DNA of 64,000 bases, from assembly GCA_002928735.1 (NCBI GenBank), contig PERL01000008.1, forward strand, positions 1 to 64,000. Reading direction: 5' to 3'. The notes below the pieces were generated by a model. It did no database searches. It worked only from the letters and a program-made list of their open reading frames with translations, and was not told the DNA's origin. The translations under genes and the position numbers were made by a program. Source of the stretch: Hyphomicrobium sp. Its GTDB lineage: Bacteria > Pseudomonadota > Alphaproteobacteria > Rhizobiales > Hyphomicrobiaceae. Numbering within the stretch: position 1 is the first letter of the stretch; each line of letters starts with the position of its first letter. Of this stretch, positions 56,608-63,653 are shown piece after piece.

Positions 56608-56766
56608 ATGAGTCACCTACCACGAGTCCACATCAATCGCGATTCACAAGGCTACGCCGTCCACCTCGACGGCGCACCCTTCCACACCTTCCCCGATGCC
56701 CTCGACGCGGCTCGATTCGCCGCGTTGGCCGCCCACTTCCCCGTCACCACGTTGAGGGGGCATTGA
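56608..56766 (+). CDS. small DUF2188-like protein
   Basis: A 52-residue protein, MSHLPRVHINRDSQGYAVHL then PFHTFPDALDAARFAAL. The beta-hairpin followed by an Ala-rich helix resembles DUF2188-type mini-proteins. AAGGAGTC precedes the ATG. It is first in the rightward set; role unknown. Confidence 0.5.
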   Translation: MSHLPRVHINRDSQGYAVHLDGAPFHTFPDALDAARFAALAAHFPVTTLRGH

Positions 56767-56769
56767 GTC

Positions 56770-56934
56770 ATGTTGAGCACCGAATTCGCCATCCTCTTGA
56801 CCCTCTTCTTCGTGCCCGTCGCGGTGGCCACGGCCGCGCACGGTCCCGCTCTTGTGGACGCCTTCACGACGCACGTTGCGGACGAAATCAAGGCCAAGGT
56901 GGCCACATGCACACCGCCGGAGACAACGCCATGA
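56770..56934 (+). CDS. small single-pass membrane protein
   Basis: A 54-residue protein with one membrane helix (FAILLTLFFVPVAVATAA, about residues 6-23) and a short helical tail (ALVDAFTTHVADEIKAKV). It starts three bases after the previous gene and overlaps the next by ATGA, which supports translation. No family recognised. Confidence 0.5.
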   Translation: MLSTEFAILLTLFFVPVAVATAAHGPALVDAFTTHVADEIKAKVATCTPPETTP

Positions 56935-57095
56935 CAACGCGCGCTTGTGTAGTCCCCACGCCTTCCGGCGGCTACGTGGTGAAGTGTCCGCTCGGCTGGT
57001 ACGGCCGCACGGAATACAGCACGCACTCGGACCTGTGTGACGCTGAGTTACAGGCTTGGCGCTTGAACTTCGCACACGGGACGCCGCTCACATGA
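56931..57095 (+). CDS. small hypothetical protein
   Basis: A 54-residue protein with three Cys (RACVVP, KCPLGW, LCDAEL). The sequence SGGYVVKCPLGWYGRTEYS suggests a small beta fold. Both ends overlap neighbours as ATGA. Unknown function. Confidence 0.5.
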   Translation: MTTRACVVPTPSGGYVVKCPLGWYGRTEYSTHSDLCDAELQAWRLNFAHGTPLT

Positions 57096-57385
57096 GCCCC
57101 ATCGTGCGCGTTTTCATCACCATCACAGCCGCTGCAGCGGCTGTGATCTTGTCCCCGAATCCACCCCTCACCATCGCCGGAATCGTCTTGGCGTGGTCAA
57201 CCTGTTTTGGAGTCCAGTATGCACTCGGAAGCTCTCAACCTGATGATGATTTTAGCGCCCGTCTCAGTCGCATTTCTCACGGCCGCCGTGGCGGACGGCG
57301 GCCACCGCGTATCATCCGCCCCATCGTACCTACGCCACCACCCAGACCCCGTCCCGTTACCGCCTACAAACTCCCCGGCACGTGA
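57092..57385 (+). CDS. small two-helix membrane protein with Arg/Pro-rich tail
   Basis: 97 residues: two hydrophobic segments (about 4-20 and 26-45) and a cytoplasm-like tail rich in Arg and Pro (RGGRRPPRIIRPIVPTPPP). Its ATG overlaps the stop of the previous gene. Its last 167 bases overlap another frame (57219-57410), so only one of the two may be translated in full. Confidence 0.45.
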   Translation: MSPIVRVFITITAAAAAVILSPNPPLTIAGIVLAWSTCFGVQYALGSSQPDDDFSARLSRISHGRRGGRRPPRIIRPIVPTPPPRPRPVTAYKLPGT

Positions 57386-57410
57386 CGCGCGCGGCGGACT
57401 CGAAGTCTGA
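57219..57410 (+). CDS. overlapping small membrane protein (out-of-frame nested gene)
   Basis: A 63-residue frame, MHSEALNLMMILAPVSVAFL then a Pro-rich tail, lies largely inside the gene at 57092-57385. Its stop overlaps the ATG of the next gene (TGATG at 57408-57412), which argues that it is translated. A membrane helix followed by a proline-rich end in a nested frame recalls Rz/Rz1 spanin pairs, but there is no lipobox Cys. Low certainty. Confidence 0.35.
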   Translation: MHSEALNLMMILAPVSVAFLTAAVADGGHRVSSAPSYLRHHPDPVPLPPTNSPARDARGGLEV

Positions 57411-57562
57411 TGCGATACCTTGCCAGCTACACCTTCGCGTGTATCGCCGCCGGGGCGGCTCATGAGGTGGCCCGCAATGGTCCCCTCGATCTTGCCTTCG
57501 TGCCGGTCTTGTTCGCACTGGCGGCCGTGTGGGTGTTGCCCACACGCCCCCGCCGAGCCTAG
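57410..57562 (+). CDS. small membrane protein
   Basis: A 50-residue protein, MRYLASYTFACIAAGAAHEV then LDLAFVPVLFALAAVWVLP, with two hydrophobic helices. It is translationally coupled to the preceding frame by TGATG and is followed by a strong hairpin, marking the end of the first rightward transcript. Confidence 0.5.
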   Translation: MRYLASYTFACIAAGAAHEVARNGPLDLAFVPVLFALAAVWVLPTRPRRA

Positions 57563-57573
57563 CCCACACCACC

Positions 57574-57608
57574 GGCCGCCGGACGCGCCTCCGGCGGCCT
57601 CCCTTTCT
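57574..57608 (+). terminator. terminator after the first rightward gene group
   Basis: A ten-base-pair perfect stem GGCCGCCGGA/TCCGGCGGCC (57574-57583, 57590-57599) is followed by TCCCTTTCTT. It separates the small membrane genes from the pilin gene. Confidence 0.75.
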
Positions 57609-57725
57609 TGGCCACGTGTTTACGCTTCCTTTACCCCGATTCCACGTCCCACCTCGACTCCTGCCATCACAGCCCCCAGTGTCACGGCGGGGCCACTTCC
57701 GGCCCCACTCAAAAGGGAGTTACAC

Positions 57726-57887
57726 ATGAAAAACCTGATTCAGCGCTTCGCACGGGATGAAAGCGGCGCAACGGCGATTGAGTACGCCTTGCTGGCGGGA
57801 CTCGTTGGCGTGGCCCTCGTCCCCGGCCTCACCGCCCTTCAACTCGGAATCGACGGGGCCTTCACTGAGGTGACCGCTGCCCTGTAA
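57726..57887 (+). CDS. stand-alone Flp/Fap-type pilin
   Basis: A 53-residue type IVb pilin precursor. A short basic leader (MKNLIQRFARDESG) ends at Gly14 and is followed by ATAIEY, the G/xxxxEY prepilin-peptidase site, and a 20-residue hydrophobic helix (ALLAGLVGVALVPGLTALQL). Length and motifs are normal for Flp. GGGAGTT precedes the ATG. It is bracketed by terminators, so it is a monocistronic cassette. No tad/cpa assembly genes or prepilin peptidase lie nearby, so it would depend on host machinery or have another use. Confidence 0.85.
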   Translation: MKNLIQRFARDESGATAIEYALLAGLVGVALVPGLTALQLGIDGAFTEVTAAL

Positions 57888-57950
57888 CCCCGGCGCGGCC
57901 TCAGCGGTACGCGCTTCCCCAATCCCGCCCAACGCTGAGTGAACCGCCCA

Positions 57951-57981
57951 ACGGGGGCCGCTCTCAGCGGCCCCCGTTTTC
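57951..57981 (+). terminator. terminator of the pilin gene
   Basis: A twelve-base-pair stem ACGGGGGCCGCT/AGCGGCCCCCGT (57951-57962, 57966-57977) with a 3-base loop and four T. Confidence 0.9.
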
Positions 57982-58003
57982 TCGTTTCCGGAGTCCCTCA
58001 CCC

Positions 58004-58309
58004 ATGACCATTCATGCCTTCCTCACAACCGGCGCGGCCTATGATGCGTGCCAGTGCGTCACCGACCTGCACAAGGGTGACACCCTCTTGATCGCCAGCG
58101 AAGGCGTTGTCGGCATTGCCGACACGTGGCCCTTTGCAGTCACAAAGACGCATGGCAGCCTTCACCGCCTCAACACATTCGCCACGCTCAAAGACCTTGC
58201 ACCGCTGACCCTCGAACACATCAACGCCGCGTGTGCCATCGCATTGGCCAACGGTTGGGCCTTGTGTCCCGCCGTTGAGGCGTTGCGCGCGCCGTCCGTT
58301 GCAGCGTAG
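58004..58309 (+). CDS. hypothetical element protein
   Basis: A 101-residue protein (TIHAFLTTGAAYDACQCVTDL, GDTLLIASEGVVGIADTWPFA). A short beta-rich N-terminal part is followed by helices. GGAGTC lies eight bases before the ATG. No family recognised. It probably starts a third rightward transcript running to 59762. Confidence 0.55.
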   Translation: MTIHAFLTTGAAYDACQCVTDLHKGDTLLIASEGVVGIADTWPFAVTKTHGSLHRLNTFATLKDLAPLTLEHINAACAIALANGWALCPAVEALRAPSVAA

Positions 58310-58320
58310 TGAGGCCCACA

Positions 58321-58500
58321 ATGCTCAAGCGCGTGAACATTGACGTTGTGGACGGCGAATTCCGCGTCCCCGGCCCCGACGCCACAGAGGCGCAAGCCTA
58401 TTACACGACGGACCGCACCGACGCCGAAAACACGGCCCGAATTATCCACGGCCGTGATGCCCTCATCCGTTTCCGCAAGCGTGAATCCTTTTACGTCTAG
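58321..58500 (+). CDS. small hypothetical protein
   Basis: A 59-residue protein (MLKRVNIDVVDGEFRVPGPD, then ENTARIIHGRDALIRFRKRE). It is an alternating beta and helix layout with a basic C-terminus. It starts 11 bases after the previous stop. Unknown. Confidence 0.5.
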   Translation: MLKRVNIDVVDGEFRVPGPDATEAQAYYTTDRTDAENTARIIHGRDALIRFRKRESFYV

Positions 58501-58532
58501 ACCTCACCCACCCACACAGGAGTCCCACCGCC

Positions 58533-58670
58533 ATGACTTGGCTTCTCTCTCTTGTCCGTCCCACTCCCACCACCGTCTCACTCACGACGATTCTTGCGGC
58601 GCGTGAAGCGCCCCCGCCTGTGATCGTCCGCCACATCCGGCCGCGCGTTCCCACCGCTCGGGGGCTGTGA
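58533..58670 (+). CDS. very small basic protein
   Basis: A 45-residue frame (MTWLLSLVRPTPTTVSLTTI, then VRHIRPRVPTARGL) with GGAGTC at 58519-58524 at suitable spacing. It is supported mainly by that site and by tight packing between neighbours. Confidence 0.4.
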   Translation: MTWLLSLVRPTPTTVSLTTILAAREAPPPVIVRHIRPRVPTARGL

Positions 58671-58672
58671 AC

Positions 58673-58867
58673 ATGGGCACCATCATACCCCTCAAGCCAC
58701 GCGGTGACCGCTTCGCGCTGCAGTGCCGGTGCGTGTCACTCAGCCATCAAGTCACGCGCGCCGCCGAGTCGAATCTCGATAGCCCACGCAACGTCCGGCG
58801 CTTGGCCGAACTCACACGCGCGCTTGCTGTAGCCGTCTCAGAACTAGCAAAGGACACCTTGAAATGA
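58673..58867 (+). CDS. small helical protein
   Basis: A 64-residue protein (MGTIIPLKPRGDRFALQCRC, NVRRLAELTRALAVAVSEL). It starts two bases after the previous stop and overlaps the next gene by ATGA. No family recognised. Confidence 0.45.
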   Translation: MGTIIPLKPRGDRFALQCRCVSLSHQVTRAAESNLDSPRNVRRLAELTRALAVAVSELAKDTLK

Positions 58868-59019
58868 CCACCCACCCACTCGACACCCGAATCCGTGAAG
58901 TGGCCGCACTGCTAGCCCTTGGCGCGTCCGGTCCACTAGACCGCGCCGCCCACCGTGAGAACATGGCCGTTCTGGCGGAAATTCTCTTGATGCAACTTGC
59001 GCAACGTGATCGCGCCTAA
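58864..59019 (+). CDS. small helical protein
   Basis: A 51-residue protein (TRIREVAALLALGASGPLD, ENMAVLAEILLMQLAQRDR), predicted as two helices, possibly a dimer-forming hairpin. It is translationally coupled to the previous gene. Unknown. Confidence 0.45.
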   Translation: MTTHPLDTRIREVAALLALGASGPLDRAAHRENMAVLAEILLMQLAQRDRA

Positions 59020-59037
59020 ACCCTCGGAGTCTGTGTA

Positions 59038-59493
59038 ATGCGTCTAACCTTCCTCACCCTCAGCGCCGCGCCTCTTGTCGCCGCGTTTGTCTTTCTCACC
59101 GGCACCGCCACGACGTGCCGAGCCGAAGGCGTCACCCCCGGCACCCTCACCGCCGTCACCGAACCGGCCGAAGTCTTGGCCGCCGAAGGCTCAGCCGTTG
59201 AGCCTCAACACGTCCCCGCCGATTGCGTGTTGAATTCTCATGGGCAGTGCATCCCGCCGGATTGGTTGCCCAAACGCACACCCGGCACGGCCCTTGATCT
59301 TGAAGCCGTCTTGGCCGCTGAGGCCGCCGAGAGTCCGTGTGATGCCACGCCAACGCCGCGCGGTGGCGGCACGGCCGCGAGTCGCTTCCTCGAACTGCAA
59401 GCGCGCCACCGTGCGCGCGGTGGGGATTTCAGCAACTGGACTCCCGCCATGGAAGAGGCCATGGCGGACTTTCACCGGGAGATGGGCCGATGA
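59038..59493 (+). CDS. secreted hypothetical protein
   Basis: A 151-residue protein with a signal peptide (MRLTFLTLSAAPLVAAFVFL, cleavage near TCRA at residue 29) and an acidic, Ala-rich mature part with three Cys. It ends in a helix, FSNWTPAMEEAMADFHREMG. GGAGTC is seven bases before the ATG, and the gene overlaps the next one by ATGA. It may act in the envelope; no family recognised. Confidence 0.6.
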   Translation: MRLTFLTLSAAPLVAAFVFLTGTATTCRAEGVTPGTLTAVTEPAEVLAAEGSAVEPQHVPADCVLNSHGQCIPPDWLPKRTPGTALDLEAVLAAEAAESPCDATPTPRGGGTAASRFLELQARHRARGGDFSNWTPAMEEAMADFHREMGR

Positions 59494-59762
59494 CACGCAC
59501 CATCCTCATGGCCGCCTTGACGGTGGCCCTTGTCTCTCCCGTTCATGCCAGCGATTGGCCGCGCTCGACTAGCACTTACTTCCAATCGGGGCCAAACGAT
59601 CCGCGCCAACTTCGCGGCGTGGATTGCCGCCGTCGCGCTCAAGAGGGGTATTGCCGCGCCACCCTCGAAAACTATGGCGCGGCTCAAGCATGGGAGTCCG
59701 AGTGCTACCGTTTGCACCCGGGATCGGACCGCTACAAGCAACTGCGGTGCATCCTACGCTAA
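59490..59762 (+). CDS. secreted Cys-containing hypothetical protein
   Basis: A 90-residue protein with signal peptide MTRTILMAALTVALVSPVHA. The mature part of about 70 residues carries four Cys (VDCRRR, GYCRAT, SECYRL, LRCILR) that could form two disulfides. It ends the rightward set and is coupled to the previous secreted protein, suggesting a pair acting in the periplasm or outside. Confidence 0.6.
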   Translation: MTRTILMAALTVALVSPVHASDWPRSTSTYFQSGPNDPRQLRGVDCRRRAQEGYCRATLENYGAAQAWESECYRLHPGSDRYKQLRCILR

Positions 59763-59807
59763 GCGCGCCGCCGCGCCGTTGATCGGCGCGGCCGCCGTGC
59801 GTTACGA

Positions 59808-60173
59808 TCAAGACGCTGCAACACCGCCAACGCTTCCCGACTCCTGGGGACGTCGCCGCCGATGACTTCCCCCGAAAATTTCTTTCCATCCCCGACTCTG
59901 CACAGCCGAATAATTGAGGGCCTGTAGCTCACTCCACGCGACCTCACATTCCCGGATCGGTAGCGCGGCCACGCTGAGGCCGTGAAGCTCTAGATGGTGC
60001 TGATAGTATTCCAGTGCAAACGTGGCGGCCTTCAAGTTTTCAACCCGGCCGCGCTCACTCATACTCAGCGGCGAGTCCCGACTCGCCTCAGTCAGCGCCG
60101 TGATCCGCCGGAACGGCTTGGCCACGGCGATCAACAAATCGGGTAGCGCACGACGTAAGGCCGCTTCACTCAT
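59808..60173 (-). CDS. hypothetical helical element protein
   Basis: A 121-residue mostly helical protein (ALRRALPDLLIAVAKPFRRI, NLKAATFALEYYQHHLELHG) with an Arg-rich tail. GGAGGG lies upstream of the ATG. It is the last gene of the leftward set, 98 bases after the beta-rich protein gene. Unknown. Confidence 0.5.
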   Translation of the reverse strand: MSEAALRRALPDLLIAVAKPFRRITALTEASRDSPLSMSERGRVENLKAATFALEYYQHHLELHGLSVAALPIRECEVAWSELQALNYSAVQSRGWKEIFGGSHRRRRPQESGSVGGVAAS

Positions 60174-60271
60174 AACTCACACCCTCCGGAATGACGGCGG
60201 AGACTTTTGACAGTCCCCGCCGCCGCCAACGCGCGCACCACCTTTCCCGACGCGGTGCGCGTGATCCTCGA

Positions 60272-60697
60272 TTAGCTGAGCACCTTTTGCAAAGACGCAC
60301 CGAACTGCACAGTTTCAGCACCACCCACGGGAGTCGCTTCAAGGTAGAGATAGACCGGGCCGGAGGGGTAGAGGTTGTTCACCGCCAGCAGGTCCGCGCT
60401 CAACGTGTACGGTCCCACCGCGCGCACACTCAACTGTCCCACAAGACTCCCGCCGCTTCCTTCCGTATCGCTGGCGAATACTTCGAAGTTGGCGGACGTG
60501 GCGTCAATGGCCAACACGTCCAAGGCGATCACAGCCGCCGCGCCGACCGTGGCCGTTGAGTCGCGTGTGAGGCGGCCCAACTCAACGGAGTCCGTCGTGG
60601 TTGCCTCAGTAATGGCGGCGGCCTCCGGCGCGCGGAAAAGTGCGAGCCCTTCGGCGTAGTCGGGGACTCGATCATGTTTAGTTGCGTTCACAGTCAT
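60272..60697 (-). CDS. beta-rich protein, possible virion decoration/cement protein
   Basis: 141 residues. A short N-terminal arm (ATKHDRVPDYAEGLALFRAP) is followed by an almost pure beta pattern: VELGRLTRDSTATVGAAAVI, then FEVFASDTEGSGGSLVGQL, and GPVYLYLEATPVGGAETVQF. Low Cys, Gly/Thr/Ala-rich strands of this kind are typical of phage capsid cement and decoration proteins (Bbp16-like). I cannot show homology; no major capsid gene is in view. GGGAG precedes the ATG. Confidence 0.45.
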   Translation of the reverse strand: MTVNATKHDRVPDYAEGLALFRAPEAAAITEATTTDSVELGRLTRDSTATVGAAAVIALDVLAIDATSANFEVFASDTEGSGGSLVGQLSVRAVGPYTLSADLLAVNNLYPSGPVYLYLEATPVGGAETVQFGASLQKVLS

Positions 60698-60983
60698 CTC
60701 TGTCACTCCCAAGTGAGGCCGCGCCGGAGTCGGGACCCTCGTTTTGTGTTGCCCCGACTTCGGCGGGATTCTCACGTGAACGCCAAGCGGCATCAACCTC
60801 AGCGGCGCGGCGCGCTTGAGCAAGCCCCGCCTCAGCCTCAGCCAATTTCTCGGCCGCGTTGGGAAGGCCCTCGACTTCAAGAATCAGTTTCCAGTAGGTG
60901 ACCTCATTGAGATGCCACGCAAGGGAACCTTTCGGCGGATGGTCACGGTGACGGCGGCTGATCTTCACGGCGCGGCATCCCAT
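60678..60983 (-). CDS. hypothetical element protein
   Basis: A 101-residue protein (MGCRAVKISRRHRDHPPKG, WHLNEVTYWKLILEVEGLPN, then an Ala/Glu coiled-coil). It overlaps the next gene start by about 20 bases and the preceding gene by 19, matching the tight packing of the set. Unknown. Confidence 0.4.
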   Translation of the reverse strand: MGCRAVKISRRHRDHPPKGSLAWHLNEVTYWKLILEVEGLPNAAEKLAEAEAGLAQARRAAEVDAAWRSRENPAEVGATQNEGPDSGAASLGSDRDDCERN

Positions 60984-61192
60984 GCACCTGAGGCAAACCA
61001 CTCACGGACTAGCGCGGCCGTGCGCTCAAGCCGTTCGAGGTTGGGCACGGCGCGGCTCTGTTCGAACGCGCGCAAGTTACTCAGTAAAGCCTCACAGACC
61101 TCAGACCCCGACGCCGTCCAATCCGGTTCGAAGAATCCGGGCACCTTGCTGTAGTCCGGCGCAGCGTGCAGTTGTTCACGTGTGATCGTCAT
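60965..61192 (-). CDS. hypothetical element protein
   Basis: A 75-residue helical protein (MTITREQLHAAPDYSKVPGF, LSNLRAFEQSRAVPNLERLE). GGAGTC occurs twice just upstream (61197-61202 and 61206-61211), inside the end of the previous gene. The ATG directly abuts that gene's stop. Confidence 0.5.
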   Translation of the reverse strand: MTITREQLHAAPDYSKVPGFFEPDWTASGSEVCEALLSNLRAFEQSRAVPNLERLERTAALVREWFASGAWDAAP

Positions 61193-61465
61193 TCAAGACT
61201 CCAAAGACTCCAGCGAAAAGAGCGCGGGAAAATGTTGACCCTTGCCGTTAAGAATATGCCTCAACGTGACCGCGTGCAACTGATACGCATGGGGCTCCCC
61301 ACGCGGCTCGGCCCACTTGGCGGCAAACGCGCGCAGCACCTCAGGCCCACACGCAAGCGCGGCGCAAATCTCAAGCGGCGGGACGCGCTTTTCGATCAGA
61401 AAGGCGATGCACTTTTCGCGCGGTGAGGCGGGGCCAACCTCGGGGAAAATGATGCGTTCCGTCAT
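61193..61465 (-). CDS. hypothetical element protein
   Basis: A 90-residue protein (MTERIIFPEVGPASPREKC, IEKRVPPLEICAALACGPEV, ending SLESLES). The helical middle could be a small HTH-like fold. It overlaps the upstream gene by ATGA. No family recognised. Confidence 0.5.
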   Translation of the reverse strand: MTERIIFPEVGPASPREKCIAFLIEKRVPPLEICAALACGPEVLRAFAAKWAEPRGEPHAYQLHAVTLRHILNGKGQHFPALFSLESLES

Positions 61466-61995
61466 CTTTCACCCCTCACGACGCGCAACTTGTTCCGGAG
61501 TGCACCGGGACGGCGCACACTCTCCGGCAGAATCTTTGCTAACTCCGGATCATGCTCGGCCCGCAGTTTCAAATGCTTGTTCCGATTGTTGACTCGGCTT
61601 TGATTGAATCCGGTGGCGCGCGCAATGTCAGTCTGTCCCCACCGGCCCTGCATTAGCAGCGTGTCGATTCTGTTTTGGTCCGTGAGGTCCAACGCCCGCA
61701 ACGCCTCGACAACGTCGTCAAGGCTCATTGAATCGTCAAACGTGAGGAAGTCACTAGCCGCCAACTCACCGGGCAACGCGCGCGCCTCAGTCATCGGCGC
61801 GGCGGCCGTCGCCAACTTGGCCAGCGTGGCGTCACGCCGTTCCCGCGTCTCTTGTTCGAGGCGTTTCGCTTCGCGGTGGGCATCGTCCGCCGCCTTGATG
61901 ACGGAGTCCCACCACGAGTCGAACTCCGGACAAGGCTTGGAGTCGTCGTCATAAGGACTCAACGTCCAATACTTTTTGAAGTCCACAGCCTTCAC
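61462..61995 (-). CDS. helix-turn-helix DNA-binding protein
   Basis: A 177-residue protein. Helical N-terminal half (WWDSVIKAADDAHREAKRLE), then an HTH at about residues 118-144 (RWGQTDIARATGFNQSRVNN) of the type found in ParB/KorB or terminase small subunits, and a basic tail (RRPGALRNKLRVVRGER). It is coupled by ATGA to both neighbours. It may regulate the element or recognise its DNA for packaging or partition. Confidence 0.6.
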   Translation of the reverse strand: MKAVDFKKYWTLSPYDDDSKPCPEFDSWWDSVIKAADDAHREAKRLEQETRERRDATLAKLATAAAPMTEARALPGELAASDFLTFDDSMSLDDVVEALRALDLTDQNRIDTLLMQGRWGQTDIARATGFNQSRVNNRNKHLKLRAEHDPELAKILPESVRRPGALRNKLRVVRGER

Positions 61996-62285
61996 AGCGT
62001 CCGCCTCCCAAGACCACGACGGGGACCGCTCAATAACTGTTCGACTGTGCCGGTGGGGTTACATGCCGGACAACGCGCGACGGCCCATAAAAAGAGTTTG
62101 TTCCCGCACTGAACACAGCCATGCCGGGACTCGTACAAGCTCCCGCGCAACGGTGCATGAGGAAGCTCGGACAAGGTGGGAATCTTTTCCGGAGCGCCAG
62201 CGGCCGCGCGGCGGTGAGCATCTTCACGCTCAAGAGCGGCGGCCCAGTGGGCCTCATCTAAGCCCTGTTTGATCCGACTGGCCAT
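61992..62285 (-). CDS. zinc-ribbon-like protein
   Basis: A 97-residue protein with two CxxC knuckles, HGCVQCGNK and ARCPACNP (about residues 57-75), spaced as in a zinc ribbon, plus a charged N-terminal helix (EAHWAAALEREDAHRRAA). Nucleic-acid binding is plausible. It is five bases after the gene upstream and is coupled to the HTH gene. Confidence 0.6.
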   Translation of the reverse strand: MASRIKQGLDEAHWAAALEREDAHRRAAAGAPEKIPTLSELPHAPLRGSLYESRHGCVQCGNKLFLWAVARCPACNPTGTVEQLLSGPRRGLGRRTL

Positions 62286-62290
62286 TGTGC

Positions 62291-62983
62291 TCAGCCTTTC
62301 GCCTTCAAGCGCGCCAACGTGAGTCGATCTTTCGGCGTAGCGCGTCCGATGGCGGCCGCGTGTTCAAGTGAGCCTTTCAACCGTTCCCGCTTGGCCTCGT
62401 TCTGCGTTTCGTAACTCAAGCTATCGGCAAACGCGCGCGCCTTACGTGCACCGCCTTCCGGACCGGCCAACTCCCGCGCCGTGTCCGTCAACGCCTCGCC
62501 CAGTGTCTTGACCTTGGCGGCCACGTGCTCAGCCTCGGCCGTGTCCGGTGCGACGCCTTCGATCAATTCGCCCCACGTCACCTGCAACGCCTTGGCCTTG
62601 TCACGCACGACGGCCGAGCGCGCCCACCTTTCGTCCGGTGTGGCGTTGTGAAGTGTCCGGATCGCGGCCAATCTTTCAACGGGAGTCAGCGGCGGGAGTT
62701 TCTGACGTGCACGCAACGCGGACTCGGCCGCAAATACTTCGTCCGGTGTGGGCGGCGGCGCACACAAGTCCGGAGACGCGCGCTGCAGATTGTTGAGGTC
62801 CGAGTCGATCAAGTCCGGATTGCGGACCATCGCCACCCAGTCCGGCTCAACCAACCACTTGTCCTCTAACTTATCGATGAGGCGGCGGACCATCTCAGCC
62901 ACTTGGCGTTCACTCAGGCCGGGAAATTTCGCGGCGATTGCAGCGCGATAGTTTTTGATCGCTTCGGCTTCATTGGTACGCAT
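62291..62983 (-). CDS. hypothetical helical element protein
   Basis: A 230-residue protein, the largest of the element in view. It has FPGLSERQVAEMVRRLIDKL near the N-terminus, a Pro-rich linker (LCAPPPTPDEVF), LPPLTPVERLAAIRTL, and a charged helical C-terminus. GGAGTC at 62990-62995 serves the ATG. No family recognised; a scaffold or DNA-processing accessory role is possible. Confidence 0.55.
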   Translation of the reverse strand: MRTNEAEAIKNYRAAIAAKFPGLSERQVAEMVRRLIDKLEDKWLVEPDWVAMVRNPDLIDSDLNNLQRASPDLCAPPPTPDEVFAAESALRARQKLPPLTPVERLAAIRTLHNATPDERWARSAVVRDKAKALQVTWGELIEGVAPDTAEAEHVAAKVKTLGEALTDTARELAGPEGGARKARAFADSLSYETQNEAKRERLKGSLEHAAAIGRATPKDRLTLARLKAKG

Positions 62984-63108
62984 CACTGTGACTCCGTTTG
63001 TGAGGCTAACGCCCCGGCGATGCTATGCCAGACACCGCCGGGGCTACGTTCCCCGCGCGCTGAAGTATCGCGCGGGAAAATTCGAAAAGGGTGGCCCGGG
63101 ACCGCCAT
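62983..63108 (-). CDS. possible very small gene coupled to the 230-residue protein gene
   Basis: A 41-residue frame from MAVPGHPFRIFPRDTSARG whose stop overlaps the next ATG as TGATG. There is no convincing ribosome site and the composition is not distinctive, so it may be chance. A longer frame begins at a GTG at 63204. Confidence 0.2.
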   Translation of the reverse strand: MAVPGHPFRIFPRDTSARGERSPGGVWHSIAGALASQTESQ

Positions 63109-63175
63109 GACTGACAAAGCCCAGCCCCGGGCCTTTCCACACACGCGGGAGGTACACCGCGCGCGCGAACTTGAA

Positions 63176-63649
63176 TCAATCGCCCTCGAATACTTTGACG
63201 CCACGACGGCGGAGGGCTAACACCTGACGCATTCCGTCCGCGCTTGCCCCGTACTCTTCGGCCAAGTGGCGACAACGGCGCACATCACCGAGTCCGGCGG
63301 CGCGCGCGGCCGTGTAGAATTCTTCACGGCTCGGAATCTTGTGTGACCATAAGACCGGATCGGACTCTTTGACCCGCGCCAAGGCAGCGGTGAGCACGTC
63401 AAGGGCCTCACTCGTTTTGTGTGCACGCATCAGTGCGCCAAGGGTCATCAGGTAGCCGCCGAAGGTTTCGGCGCGATACAAAAGCAGCGCGCGCACATCT
63501 TCAATGACGGGAGGGTGGCCGAGACGTTCAAGCGCGACGTTGCACAACTCGGACGCGGCCACAGTGCCGACGCGGAAAAGGTCCGCAGCATCAGCCCACA
63601 AATAGACGTCCGGCAAATTGAGGATGATGGGGGTGGGTGTGTGTGTCAT
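63176..63649 (-). CDS. hypothetical element protein
   Basis: A 157-residue protein: PIILNLPDVYLWADAADLF, then VRALLLYRAETFGGYLMTLG and a C-terminal RRCRHLAEEYGASADGMRQV. GGGAGGG lies upstream of the ATG, and the gene starts four bases after the previous stop. The C-terminal helices could be HTH-like. Unknown. Confidence 0.5.
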   Translation of the reverse strand: MTHTPTPIILNLPDVYLWADAADLFRVGTVAASELCNVALERLGHPPVIEDVRALLLYRAETFGGYLMTLGALMRAHKTSEALDVLTAALARVKESDPVLWSHKIPSREEFYTAARAAGLGDVRRCRHLAEEYGASADGMRQVLALRRRGVKVFEGD

Positions 63650-63653
63650 GGGC

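Noticed and set aside
63108-63220. Plus-strand 37-codon frame opposite the leftward set
   Set aside because: It lacks a ribosome site and overlaps the end of the gene at 63176-63649 on the other strand.
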